Part shown: positions 1 through 8,300 of the stretch, one piece after another
Layout of the letters: each line of letters starts with the position of its first letter
How positions within the stretch are numbered: the stretch's first letter is position 1
Assembly: GCA_937906795.1 (NCBI GenBank)
Contig: CALCUQ010000020.1
Location: 1 to 24,571, forward strand
Source of the DNA: an uncultured Bacteroidales bacterium
GTDB lineage: Bacteria > Bacteroidota > Bacteroidia > Bacteroidales > UBA932
DNA: 24,571 bases
Direction: 5' to 3'
Program-made: the position numbers and the translations under genes
Notes under the pieces: generated by a model
The model's database searches: none
The model's input: the letters and a program-made list of their open reading frames with translations, nothing else
What the model was told of the DNA's origin: nothing

Positions 1-360
1 CTCCAATCCGTATTTTACAGCAGGGGAGCCTTTGTATGGGGTTGTGATAAGAAGTCCCAAGGTGTCTATTTTTCTGATTATGGAGCCAATACCTCCGTAA
101 CTTGCTGTTCTGAGCATTGTATACTCCTCTTCATTCTCCTCTGGCAAGTACTCTGTATAAGGGTCTAAAGATTGCAACATTGCCTTAATCCCTGTATTCA
201 TCACTTTTGGAATATCCAGTGAATCTACAAATGATTTGTCCAGCTCTTTTAGAATATCATATTGTATCTCCAATGATTGTGCAACTTTAAATTCTTTACT
301 CTGAGCAAATAACGCAACTGAGCCAACTGCCAATAGTGCAGTAAGCAAAATTTTCTTCAT
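1..360 (-). CDS. S41-family C-terminal processing peptidase, N-terminal part (runs off left edge)
   Basis: About 120 residues are visible, read leftward from an ATG at 358-360. Residues 1-19 form a signal peptide (MKKILL, then a hydrophobic stretch ending LFAQ). A helical segment follows with the pattern LDPYTEYLPEE, and then GGIGSIIRK, the start of a PDZ domain. This order is characteristic of CTP/Prc-type S41 serine proteases, which cleave near the C-terminus of periplasmic or exported substrates. The catalytic Ser/Lys region lies beyond the window, so activity cannot be judged. In-frame ATGs also exist at 367-369 and 382-384. The 360 start is preferred because it leaves a leader of about 35 bases after the inferred promoter and gives a compact signal peptide. 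The gene diverges from rdgB. Confidence 0.85.
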   Translation of the reverse strand, partial: MKKILLTALLAVGSVALFAQSKEFKVAQSLEIQYDILKELDKSFVDSLDIPKVMNTGIKAMLQSLDPYTEYLPEENEEEYTMLRTASYGGIGSIIRKIDTLGLLITTPYKGSPAVKYGLE

Positions 361-401
361 TGTTATCATTATAATCCTCTTCATATTGTTTGTATGTATT
401 A

Positions 402-432
402 CAAAAGTAAACTTTTAGTAACTTTGGTGCAA
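402..432 (-). promoter_or_regulatory. Bacteroidota-type promoter for the S41 peptidase
   Basis: On the minus strand there is a TACTTTTG match to the -7 consensus TAnnTTTG at 402-409. A TTG lies 20 bases upstream at 430-432, which fits the usual -33/-7 spacing of this phylum. It interleaves with the opposite promoter of rdgB. Confidence 0.6.
419..426 (+). promoter_or_regulatory. -7 element of the rdgB-recO promoter
   Basis: TAACTTTG matches TAnnTTTG and ends 24 bases before the rdgB ATG, giving a leader of roughly 18 bases. The nearest TTTG upstream (389-392) is 26 bases away, which is too far for a standard -33, so only the -7 element is claimed. Confidence 0.5.
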
Positions 433-450
433 TATTTTATTTAAAATTAT

Positions 451-1056
451 ATGGATATTGTTTTTGCAACAGGTAATGCACACAAAGCAACTGAGGCTGC
501 TGGTGCCCTTGGTAGTTCTTTTACACTAATTATGCCAAAAGAGCTTGGAGTTACAGAAGAAATTCCAGAAAATGGTGATACTCTGCAGGCCAATGCTATT
601 GAAAAGGCTCAGTATTTATGGAACAAGTTGGGAAAAAATTGCTTCGCCGACGATACTGGTCTTGAAGTAGATGCCCTTGGTGGAGCTCCTGGAGTATATT
701 CTGCAAGATATGCAGGACCTGAGAAAGGCTCTGAAGCCAATATGGAAAAACTTCTTTCTGAGCTTGAGAAAGCGGGAGAAAGAAATGGCTCTCCTGTGAG
801 CAGGACTGCCCGTTTCAGGACTGTAATTGCCCTTATTCTGGATGGCAAGCTTACAACTTTTGAAGGGGTATGTGAGGGGGAGATTGCTTACGAAAAAAGA
901 GGAGATCAGGGATTTGGATATGACCCTGTCTTTATTCCTAAGGAATGCGGTGGCAAATATATGGCTGAGCTTACTTTAGAGGAAAAGAATGCCATTTCCC
1001 ACAGGGGTAAGGCTTTAAAGGAGTTGTCTGCGTATCTGAACAATATAGTTAAATAA
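451..1056 (+). CDS. rdgB: XTP/dITP diphosphatase (non-canonical purine NTP pyrophosphatase)
   Basis: A 201-residue HAM1/RdgB-family enzyme, of normal length. It hydrolyses dITP, dHAPTP, XTP and ITP to monophosphates and PPi, removing deaminated purines from the nucleotide pool in the cytoplasm. The N-terminal ATGNAHK (residues 6-12) is the substrate-binding signature. FADDTGLEVDALGGAPG (around 65-81) carries the catalytic and metal-binding Asp pair D67/D68, and SARYAG follows. GFGYDPVF and the C-terminal SHRGKAL motif complete the family set. The ATG start is the first in frame and sits just after a TAnnTTTG element. recO starts 4 bases after the stop, so the two are probably co-transcribed. 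Confidence 0.97.
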   Translation: MDIVFATGNAHKATEAAGALGSSFTLIMPKELGVTEEIPENGDTLQANAIEKAQYLWNKLGKNCFADDTGLEVDALGGAPGVYSARYAGPEKGSEANMEKLLSELEKAGERNGSPVSRTARFRTVIALILDGKLTTFEGVCEGEIAYEKRGDQGFGYDPVFIPKECGGKYMAELTLEEKNAISHRGKALKELSAYLNNIVK

Positions 1057-1060
1057 GTAT

Positions 1061-1807
1061 ATGCTTACCAAAAGCCAGATAATTGTCTTGCATACCATCA
1101 AACATGGCGACAATGGGATTGTTGTTCAATGCTACAGTTCTGTTGCCGGCAGGCAATCTTTGTATTACAGGGCATCAAAGAGGGGAAACAATCTGGCTTT
1201 GCTGCATAAACTGAACATTCTGGATATTGTTACATATAGCAGTGGGGGCTCTGCTATGCCCACAATAAAAGAGATTTCTGCAGCTTATCCATTAAAGACA
1301 ATAAGAAGTGACATATACAAAAGCACTATTGCTATGTTCATTAGTGAACTGTTGTCCAAATGTCTTAAGGAGGCTGAACCTAATGGAAATCTGTACAGTT
1401 TTATAAGTTCTTCTATCCAGATTCTTGAACACTCCACTTCTGGTGTTGCCAATTTTCATATCCATTTCATTACTCATCTATATAAAATGCTGGGTTATAT
1501 GCCGTTGGATAATTTTTGCGAGGCTTCGCCGGTTTTTGATATTCCTTCTGCCAAGTTTATCCCCTCTATATGTATCCCTAAAACAGAGAGTTGTGTTCTG
1601 GATAGGGAGGAATCTTTGCTGCTGCATGTTATAATGAATACTCCATCGGTTGATGTGCATACTTTGCAATATAACAATTCCCCCATTAAGTTGTCGGGAC
1701 AAACAAGGATAAAGTTTGTCAGACACCTTATTGAGTATTTGTCTTATCATATTGGGAACAACATTGAAATTAAGTCATTAGAAGTTCTGCATCAGGTTTT
1801 TTGCTAA
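1061..1807 (+). CDS. recO: DNA repair protein RecO
   Basis: A 248-residue protein with the RecO N-terminal OB-fold pattern: residues 7-50 contain IIVLHTIKHGDNGIVVQCYS, then GRQSLYYRASKRG. A helical C-terminal domain follows, as in Bacteroidota RecO proteins of about 240 residues. RecO binds ssDNA and SSB and loads RecA with RecR in the RecF(O)R pathway of gap repair. The zinc-finger cysteines of some RecO proteins are not obvious, which is common in this phylum. The C-terminal half is poorly conserved by eye, so the call rests on the N-terminus, the length and the position after rdgB. Confidence 0.88.
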   Translation: MLTKSQIIVLHTIKHGDNGIVVQCYSSVAGRQSLYYRASKRGNNLALLHKLNILDIVTYSSGGSAMPTIKEISAAYPLKTIRSDIYKSTIAMFISELLSKCLKEAEPNGNLYSFISSSIQILEHSTSGVANFHIHFITHLYKMLGYMPLDNFCEASPVFDIPSAKFIPSICIPKTESCVLDREESLLLHVIMNTPSVDVHTLQYNNSPIKLSGQTRIKFVRHLIEYLSYHIGNNIEIKSLEVLHQVFC

Positions 1808-1818
1808 AAATTAGAGTT

Positions 1819-1894
1819 ATGTCACTACTGAATTCCATATATCTTGCGCTGTATCGCAATTTTGTAAAAGGTACGCATTCCGGGAACAGAGGAT
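1819..1894 (+). other. Probable displaced 5' coding end of the GH3 gene (apparent frameshift)
   Basis: An ATG at 1819, 11 bases after the recO stop, opens a frame reading MSLLNSIYLALYRNFVK. It then diverges from the downstream GH3 frame by one base. The GH3 frame reads KVRIPGTEDMVKDYQ from 1868, directly after a TAA at 1865-1867. Removing one A from the AAAA run at 1866-1869 joins the two into a continuous N-terminus of about 25 extra residues that ends like related GH3 proteins (an R-I-x-x-x-E pattern before the first helix). This is either a sequencing or assembly indel or a genuine mutation bypassed by the ATG at 1895. Confidence 0.55.
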
Positions 1895-3343
1895 ATGGTA
1901 AAGGATTATCAGGATTACTGGTTTGGGGAGCTTATAAAAAGGGGACGGAATACTGCGTTTGGCAAGGAGCATAAGTTTGACTCAATAAAAAACATAGATG
2001 ACTTTAGGCGCAATGTTCCTGTTCTGGACTACAATGCTACTGCCTCCTATATAAACAGGTTGCGTAATGGGGAGGATTATGTCCTTTGGGACCAGAAAGT
2101 AAGATGGTATGCAAAAAGCAGTGGCACAAGTGCCGACAAGAGCAAATATATTCCTATTACTCCAGATTCTCTTTATATAAACCATTATGGTGGGTTCAAG
2201 AGAATGATTACTTCTTATTTGCTCAATAACCCTAAGAGCAGTTTGTACTCCGGCAAGGCTCTTACTCTTGGGGGAAGCGTAAAGCCTGATATTTCTTCTA
2301 ACAAGAACATATTTTCCGGGGACCTTTCTGCTGTTTTGCTTAAGAATTCTCCTGCTATTGTTGAGATGTTGCGCACTCCCAAAAGAAGTTCTGCTCTGGT
2401 TGAGGATTTTAACACAAAACTTGAACTGATTTGCAAGGAGTGCTGCAAGGAAAATGTCACAAATTTCTCTGGCGTTCCAAGCTGGAATCTTATCTTGCTA
2501 AGACGTATTCTGGAATACACCGGAAAGGAGAATATATGCCAGGTGTGGCCAAATATGGAGTTGTTTATGCATGGGGGAATTGGGTTTGAGCCTTATCGGG
2601 AAACATATAAATCAATAATTCCAAGTGACAAGATGCATTACCTGGAAAACTATAATGCTTCTGAGGGGTATTTTGCTTTCCAGGATGATCTTAACGAGAA
2701 GGGGATGTTGCTTACTGTAAACAATGGTATTTTCTACGAATTTATCCCTATGGATATTCTGGATGATGTGCTTAGTGGCAAAGAGTCTAATATTGCTACT
2801 TTAAGGGATGTAAAACCTGGGGTTAATTATGCTATTGTCCTTAGTACTGTGGGTGGTTTGTGGAGATATCTTATTGGTGATTGTGTTCAGTTTACCTCTG
2901 TATTGCCGCATAGAATAATAATAACTGGGCGCACTCAGCTGTTTATAAATGCTTTTGGAGAAGAGCTTATGATTTCCAATGCCGAGAATGCCATTGCAAA
3001 AACCTGTAATGAGCTTGGTTGTAGTGTAAAAGAGTTTACGGCTGCCCCTGTTTTTGTTGCTGAATCTTCTAAAGGATTCCATAAATGGGTAATTGAGTTT
3101 TCTGAATCTCCTGCAGACACTGAAGAATTTGCCAGAAAACTGGACTATTTCCTTACAACTGTAAATTCTGATTATGAGGCCAAACGGAAAAACAATGCTA
3201 CAATGTTGCCTCTTGAGGTTGTTGCAGTTGCCCCGGGAACATTCTACAAATGGATGCAGCAAAGGGGAAAACTAGGGGGACAGAACAAAGTTCCAAGACT
3301 TTATAAGGACCTCACATATGTGAATTCGCTTCTATGCAAATAA
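1895..3343 (+). CDS. GH3 (auxin-responsive promoter)-family acyl-adenylate-forming protein
   Basis: 482 residues from ATG 1895. It matches the GH3 superfamily, ANL-type enzymes that adenylate a carboxylate and transfer it, in plants to amino acids. Visible signatures are WYAKSSGTSADKSKYIP (ATP-binding P-loop-like motif, around residues 70-86), SGVPSWN, the acidic NYNASEGYFAFQDD (the A5-like YNASEG) and LWRYLIGDCVQFT with ITGRTQLFINAFGEEL. The C-terminal KWMQQRGKLGGQNKVPRL is typical. Bacterial members are common in Bacteroidales, but their substrate is unknown. About 25 N-terminal residues appear to lie in another frame upstream (see 1819-1894), so the real start is uncertain. It follows recO in the same direction and overlaps the convergent TPR regulator by 12 bases at its 3' end. 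Confidence 0.87.
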   Translation: MVKDYQDYWFGELIKRGRNTAFGKEHKFDSIKNIDDFRRNVPVLDYNATASYINRLRNGEDYVLWDQKVRWYAKSSGTSADKSKYIPITPDSLYINHYGGFKRMITSYLLNNPKSSLYSGKALTLGGSVKPDISSNKNIFSGDLSAVLLKNSPAIVEMLRTPKRSSALVEDFNTKLELICKECCKENVTNFSGVPSWNLILLRRILEYTGKENICQVWPNMELFMHGGIGFEPYRETYKSIIPSDKMHYLENYNASEGYFAFQDDLNEKGMLLTVNNGIFYEFIPMDILDDVLSGKESNIATLRDVKPGVNYAIVLSTVGGLWRYLIGDCVQFTSVLPHRIIITGRTQLFINAFGEELMISNAENAIAKTCNELGCSVKEFTAAPVFVAESSKGFHKWVIEFSESPADTEEFARKLDYFLTTVNSDYEAKRKNNATMLPLEVVAVAPGTFYKWMQQRGKLGGQNKVPRLYKDLTYVNSLLCK

Positions 3344-5089
3344 TTTAAGAAGCTCATCCTTAATATTTTGAGGGATTTGCGCATCGCGTATTTTTGCTTT
3401 AATCTTTACCTTGCTTGCCCTAACACTGGACTGCGAGGTGTTAAGCACATTTGATATATATTTTGTAGAATAATTCTGCTTTAACAGCAAAACTATCATT
3501 TTTTCCTGATTGCTTAGCGCACCCAGATATTGCAGTACCGGATTTGCTGCCTTAAAGGCATCGTTGTTTATAAGATCCAGAAAGTGCTTTCTGGTTTCTA
3601 TCTTTACGGCTGTAATCTCTTTTTGAAAAACATCGTACAACTTAGGGTCTGTTGTAAAAGTCTTGGCTGACAGTTCATTTATCTTCTCAACAAATTTAGG
3701 CAACATCCCTAAAGAAATGGATACAATATCAATGATGGATTTTGACTGATACATCTGCTCTTCCATCATTATTTTCTGCAGCTTGTCTTTTTCTTTCTCA
3801 ATGGTGCCTATCCTTAAGCGGAACACCAGAACAAGTATTATTACAAGCAACAACACTATCAACAGTGCAAGCATGGTATATGTAAGGTAGGTATCCCACC
3901 ACTGGTTGTGGATATTGATTTTTTCTATTGTATCATTATAGGCTTTTTCCAGCCCTTTGTTTACAGCATTTGAAGAAATGGTAGCTCCATACAAATGGTT
4001 ATTGCTTGCATTCTTATATGTCTGTGCCGCAAGTTCAAATTTGCCTGCAGCAAAATATACATCTGCAAGATTCCTGTAATAAAAATCTTTGTTAATATTG
4101 TCGGTGGCATAATCATCCTTTAGAATAGAAGATTTTACAGCCTTGTCTGCGTAACACAATGCACTGTCAAGATTGTTTATGCTCAAATAATATTTGGATG
4201 CAATAAGATTTTCCATTGCCCAGTTCTTGTTCCCTGTGTGCAAATTCTTCTTTTCCTTATTGGCATTCTCCATTGCAATATGCGCAACCTCATAATCTCC
4301 CTCACTTGCACTTATGGCAGATTTCATAAGATAAATTTCAAATAGTGTCTCTGCATCAAGACTCTCTTTTTGCTCAAGCAGTGTGTCTATAATGCTTTTG
4401 ACATGCACATAATCATTTACAATAAAGAGAATGTTAGCCATCCTCATAGATATTCTTGGAATGTGGTTTACATCATGGGCATCTTTAAGCAGGGAAATGG
4501 ATTTGTTGTAATAGTTTACAGTTGCCGATATATTTCCAAAATAGCCGTTTACCTTGGCCAATGCATAGTACAAAAAAGCTCTGTAGTGATTATGCTGGGG
4601 GTGTGTGTCAAAAAAAGATTGTGCCCTCTTCAAATACCTGTATGCAGTAATATCATCCCTTTTATATTCATACCTTACAATCCCGTACAAAAGAGACGCC
4701 TTTGCATAATTATAATCTCCTATCTCAAATTTCTTTGAGTTCAATTTCTTTTTAACCTTATCATACTCCTCTTTATAATAGTTATACAGCTGCTCAATCT
4801 CCTTTAGATTTACATACTCAACATAAGGTTCTTTGTCTGCTTCTACACAAAACAGATTTGCATTTGCATAAATCTTGTTGAGCTTATAGTAATTCTTAAG
4901 GAGGATTTTACTGGTGTCCAGATTAAGGCTGTCAAGCATTACAAGGGCTTTCCTTGGATTACTTAGCACCAAAGCCTCAATTTCTTCCATTGCAGAGGCC
5001 ATCTGCGATGTATATTGAGTATCTGAAGAGCAGTTGGTTATAAAGACCATTGCTGCAACAGACAATATTATTTTACAGACTCTTATCAT
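3332..5089 (-). CDS. Membrane-anchored TPR protein with cytoplasmic LuxR-like HTH (putative regulator)
   Basis: 585 residues. An N-terminal signal sequence ends in a possible lipobox (FITNC, Cys20). Residues 30-390 are alpha-helical with repeated TPR-like units (for example around 165-200, 250-320 and 335-362). One transmembrane helix lies at about 400-423, followed by a charged, coiled-coil-prone stretch (430-450). The C-terminus (525-567) reads LSNQEKMIVLLLKQ, then YSTKYISNVLNTSQSSVRASKVKI, which fits a LuxR/GerE-type helix-turn-helix. The architecture (periplasmic TPR sensor, one TM, cytoplasmic DNA-binding tail) is known in Bacteroidota and related to DUF6377-type proteins. No target or ligand can be read. 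Its 3' end overlaps the convergent GH3 gene by 12 bases. A strong TTG-N20-TAnnTTTG promoter precedes it. Confidence 0.8.
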   Translation of the reverse strand: MIRVCKIILSVAAMVFITNCSSDTQYTSQMASAMEEIEALVLSNPRKALVMLDSLNLDTSKILLKNYYKLNKIYANANLFCVEADKEPYVEYVNLKEIEQLYNYYKEEYDKVKKKLNSKKFEIGDYNYAKASLLYGIVRYEYKRDDITAYRYLKRAQSFFDTHPQHNHYRAFLYYALAKVNGYFGNISATVNYYNKSISLLKDAHDVNHIPRISMRMANILFIVNDYVHVKSIIDTLLEQKESLDAETLFEIYLMKSAISASEGDYEVAHIAMENANKEKKNLHTGNKNWAMENLIASKYYLSINNLDSALCYADKAVKSSILKDDYATDNINKDFYYRNLADVYFAAGKFELAAQTYKNASNNHLYGATISSNAVNKGLEKAYNDTIEKINIHNQWWDTYLTYTMLALLIVLLLVIILVLVFRLRIGTIEKEKDKLQKIMMEEQMYQSKSIIDIVSISLGMLPKFVEKINELSAKTFTTDPKLYDVFQKEITAVKIETRKHFLDLINNDAFKAANPVLQYLGALSNQEKMIVLLLKQNYSTKYISNVLNTSQSSVRASKVKIKAKIRDAQIPQNIKDELLKLFA

Positions 5090-5123
5090 AATTTCAAGTT
5101 CCCAGCAACTGAGCTGTCAGAAT

Positions 5124-5154
5124 CAAATTTAGCAATATATATCTGCTCTTGCAA
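5124..5154 (-). promoter_or_regulatory. Promoter of the TPR/HTH regulator
   Basis: On the minus strand, TAAATTTG (5124-5131) matches the -7 consensus. A TTG lies exactly 20 bases upstream (5152-5154). The inferred start near 5117 gives a leader of about 28 bases to the ATG at 5089. Confidence 0.7.
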
Positions 5155-5161
5155 TAAAAAT

Positions 5162-5187
5162 AAAAAAAAGGGCAATACTGCCCTTTT
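5162..5187 (-). terminator. Rho-independent terminator downstream of the DUF2723 gene
   Basis: A 9-bp stem (AAAAGGGCA / TGCCCTTTT) with a 4-base loop is followed on the minus strand by a run of eight T. It lies about 200 bases past the DUF2723 stop and just upstream of the regulator's promoter, so it separates the two minus-strand units. Confidence 0.8.
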
Positions 5188-5388
5188 CAAACTAGCCCTT
5201 TGATTAATAAATTATTATAAAACTACTACGATATCATTGATGAAATCGCATAACAAAATTACCAATTTTTAAACTCTCTATGCATTTACTTGAGAAAATG
5301 CTCAAAAGTAGCGGATTTCACAAATACAACACTCTGATTTATTGCAATTTCATCAAATGAAAGTAGCGGATCAAACAACACTGTTATT
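5188..5388 (-). other. 3' untranslated stretch between the DUF2723 stop and its terminator, with a short possible ORF
   Basis: This 201-base stretch completes the 299-base gap 5090-5388. It holds a direct repeat (5305-5371), a 10-bp inverted repeat (TTGATGAAAT at 5237-5246 against ATTTCATCAA at 5347-5356) and a minus-strand frame of about 31 codons from a GTG near 5383 to a TAA near 5287. That frame is +1 relative to DUF2723. No recognised protein or RNA family is seen. It may be a long 3'UTR or an sRNA source. Confidence 0.35.
5305..5371. repeat. Pair of 12-bp direct repeats AAAGTAGCGGAT
   Basis: Identical 12-mers lie at 5305-5316 and 5360-5371, starting 55 bases apart in the DUF2723 3' region. 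Nothing else in the intergenic regions shares this word. It could be a protein-binding pair, an RNA interaction motif or chance. Confidence 0.5.
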
Positions 5389-8300
5389 CTACTCCTGCTG
5401 CAAGAAAGGGGCAATTAAAGAGTTAATTTCCTCTGCTTTTTGTGCATCTCCATTAGTCTCAAACACTCTGGCTGTCATTAGAAGGTAATACAGATTGGTC
5501 TGCAAATCATCATATGACAGGTAATCGCCGTGGAATTCCTGGGAGAACAACAATACTGCCTTACTTGTTTCGTCTATAAATTCATCTGCAAGGGCATATG
5601 CTTTTTCTTTATTTGAGGTAGCAAGATAAATTGCAATTGCATCCATTATTGCTCTTTCGGTCAAAGCCGACAATGTAGAGTTATTCAACGGATAATTTGA
5701 AGTTGGCATAACCTCCTGCATTTTATCCAGAACCTCAACGGCTCTCAATGTATCACCTTTTGCATATAGTGCTTTTGCACAATTTACCATAAAGTCTCTT
5801 GGAGAATGCAGATTATTGAATGTAAGCAGATTCTGATAATCTACATTATATCCGTCCTTTTTAAAGCTATCCCATCTGAACACATTCATAATTCTATTGT
5901 ATAACGCCTCAGTTCCAACTTGCTGCAATTCGCCATGGCCTGTTTTGCTCTTTATTGGAACAAATTTGTATGCAACACCATCATATTGCATATAATCCTT
6001 AATACCAATATTTATGTCACCACCCTTTTGCATAAAGTAGATTGGTCTTTCCCAATTGTAGTTGCATACAAGATCCAGAATCATCAGCTCAGTTTTATTC
6101 AAAGAGTTCTTTCCTTCTGGAATAGAAAGTATTATTGTATCCATAACCTTATGCATATCTTCCTGTGCAACAATACCATATTTTGCAACATTCTCTTTGT
6201 TAACAGGAATTATCACATTACGGGCAGCAATATAATTATGGTTCTTGCCATCATTAAGAGGAATGGTAATCTTAGGATTTCTAAAAATGTCCATCAATGT
6301 TTTTCCAGGTATTGCACCACCATCAAATCTGTCGTATATCTGAACAAAATCATTTGTTCCATATAGATATTGATCTCTTTGGATGCTGAAATTAACCGGA
6401 TCTGACTCATACATTCTGCACTTGAGCTGATCTATATACCAGTCTGTACCCAATAGAGAGGTGTTCATAATCCTCACATCTGTTCTCACACCCTCAACCT
6501 CCTGAATATACCATAATGGGAATGTATCATTATCACCATGAGTTACCAGAATAGCATTCTCATCTACAGATTGCACAAAATTATAAGCCATATCGCGTGC
6601 GGTATATCTTCCGCTTCTGTCATGATCATCCCAGTTTTCACTTGCCATCTGGAATGGAACAATAACACATACAACAGAGGCTGCAATGGCTGCAACTTTA
6701 GGGTTAAGATATTTTTTACATATATCATATAACCACATTACCGCAAATCCCAACCAGATTGTAAATGCATAGAACGAACCTGCATAAGCATAATCCCTCT
6801 CTCTAGGCTGCATAGGAGGCTGGTTAAGATATACTACAACAGCAATTCCTGTAAGGAAGAACAACAGCATTGTAACCCACCAGTTTCTCTTGTCTTTCTT
6901 ATATTGGTAGAACAGACCTATAAGACCAAGAATCAAAGGCAAGAAATAATAATGATTCTTTGCTTTACTGTTTACTATATGGTCTGGTCCCTCACTTTGG
7001 TCTCCCAATCTTGCTTTATCTATAAATCCAATGCCACTTTCCCAGTTTCCTTTGAACAACTCACCCGGGATATTTGCCTGCAAATCGTTCTGTCTACCAA
7101 CAAAATTCCACATAAAATATCTGAAATACATGAAATCCAATTGATAATCAAAGAAATATTTAAGGTTTGCCCCAAAAGTAGGCTGTTTATATTTACCCCC
7201 TGGCAAAGTCTTACCCTTGCCATCTGTATACATTTCATAAAATGCAATATACGACTCATCTGCATCACTCCACATTCTTGGGAAAAGCATTTTTGTATTT
7301 GAGTCATAAGCCGGCATTGCAGGACTGTTAACCTTTACATACTCCCCGTTAAGTACAGTATAATATTGCGGTGTTTCAATACCAGAGTAAGTAGAGGCAA
7401 AAGTTTGTCCGTAGAACAACGGATTGCTTCCATATTGCTCCCTACCTATATATCTTACAAGTGTAAACGGATTGTCCGGCTGATACTCATTTGTTGGAGT
7501 TCCTGCACTCGATCTTATTACCACAACTGCAAAAGTGGAATATCCAACAATAATAAGTGTGGCACACAATATTATAATATTAAGCAAAGGCTTTACTTTT
7601 CTGTATGTATAATACACACCCCAGAACCCTGCAGCAATAAGAGCAAGTACAAATACAGAGGCACCAAAATTCATTGGCAAGCCAAACTTTGTAAACATAA
7701 GGTCTACATATGCAGAAAGTTTAGGGACATACGGAATTATTCCATACAGAATAACTGCCAATATTACTCCCGACAAAGCCAGCACCTTTACAGTTCTCTT
7801 AGGTGTAACATCGTACATTTTAAAGTAATATATAAACACCAAAGCAGGGATAGTAAGCAAGTTAAGCAAGTGTACTCCAATTGAAATACCCATAAGGAAT
7901 GCAATAAGGACAATCCATCTGTTTGCATACGGAGTATCTGCCTGCTCCTCCCATTTTAGCATAGCCCAGAATACAACTGCAGTAAACAAAGAAGACATAG
8001 CATACACCTCACCCTCTACAGCCGAGAACCAGAAAGTATCAGAGAAACAATATGCCAAAGATCCTACCACACCTGCACCAAACACAGCTATAGCATTGGC
8101 CTGATCAAGGATTTTTCCACCCTTCTCAACTATTCTTCTTCCAAGATGCACAATTGTAAGGTATAGGAAAAAGATTGTAAGTGCAGAGCACAAAGCACTC
8201 ATAGCATTTACAAGCATTGCTGCACTCTCTTTATCTCCAAACAAAGTAAAGAATCTTGCTATTAACTGAAACACAGGATTTCCAGGAGGGTGACCCACTT

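Noticed and set aside
609..848. 79-codon minus-strand ORF inside rdgB
   Set aside because: It lies wholly in antisense to a clear rdgB reading frame, with no family motif; shadow ORF.
2801..3262. 153-codon minus-strand ORF inside the GH3 gene
   Set aside because: Antisense to conserved GH3 motifs, low-complexity basic composition and no recognisable domain.
5920..7884. Several plus-strand ORFs of 64-172 codons opposite DUF2723
   Set aside because: They run antisense to a membrane protein, are rich in Cys, Ile and Asn from reversed codons, and match no family.
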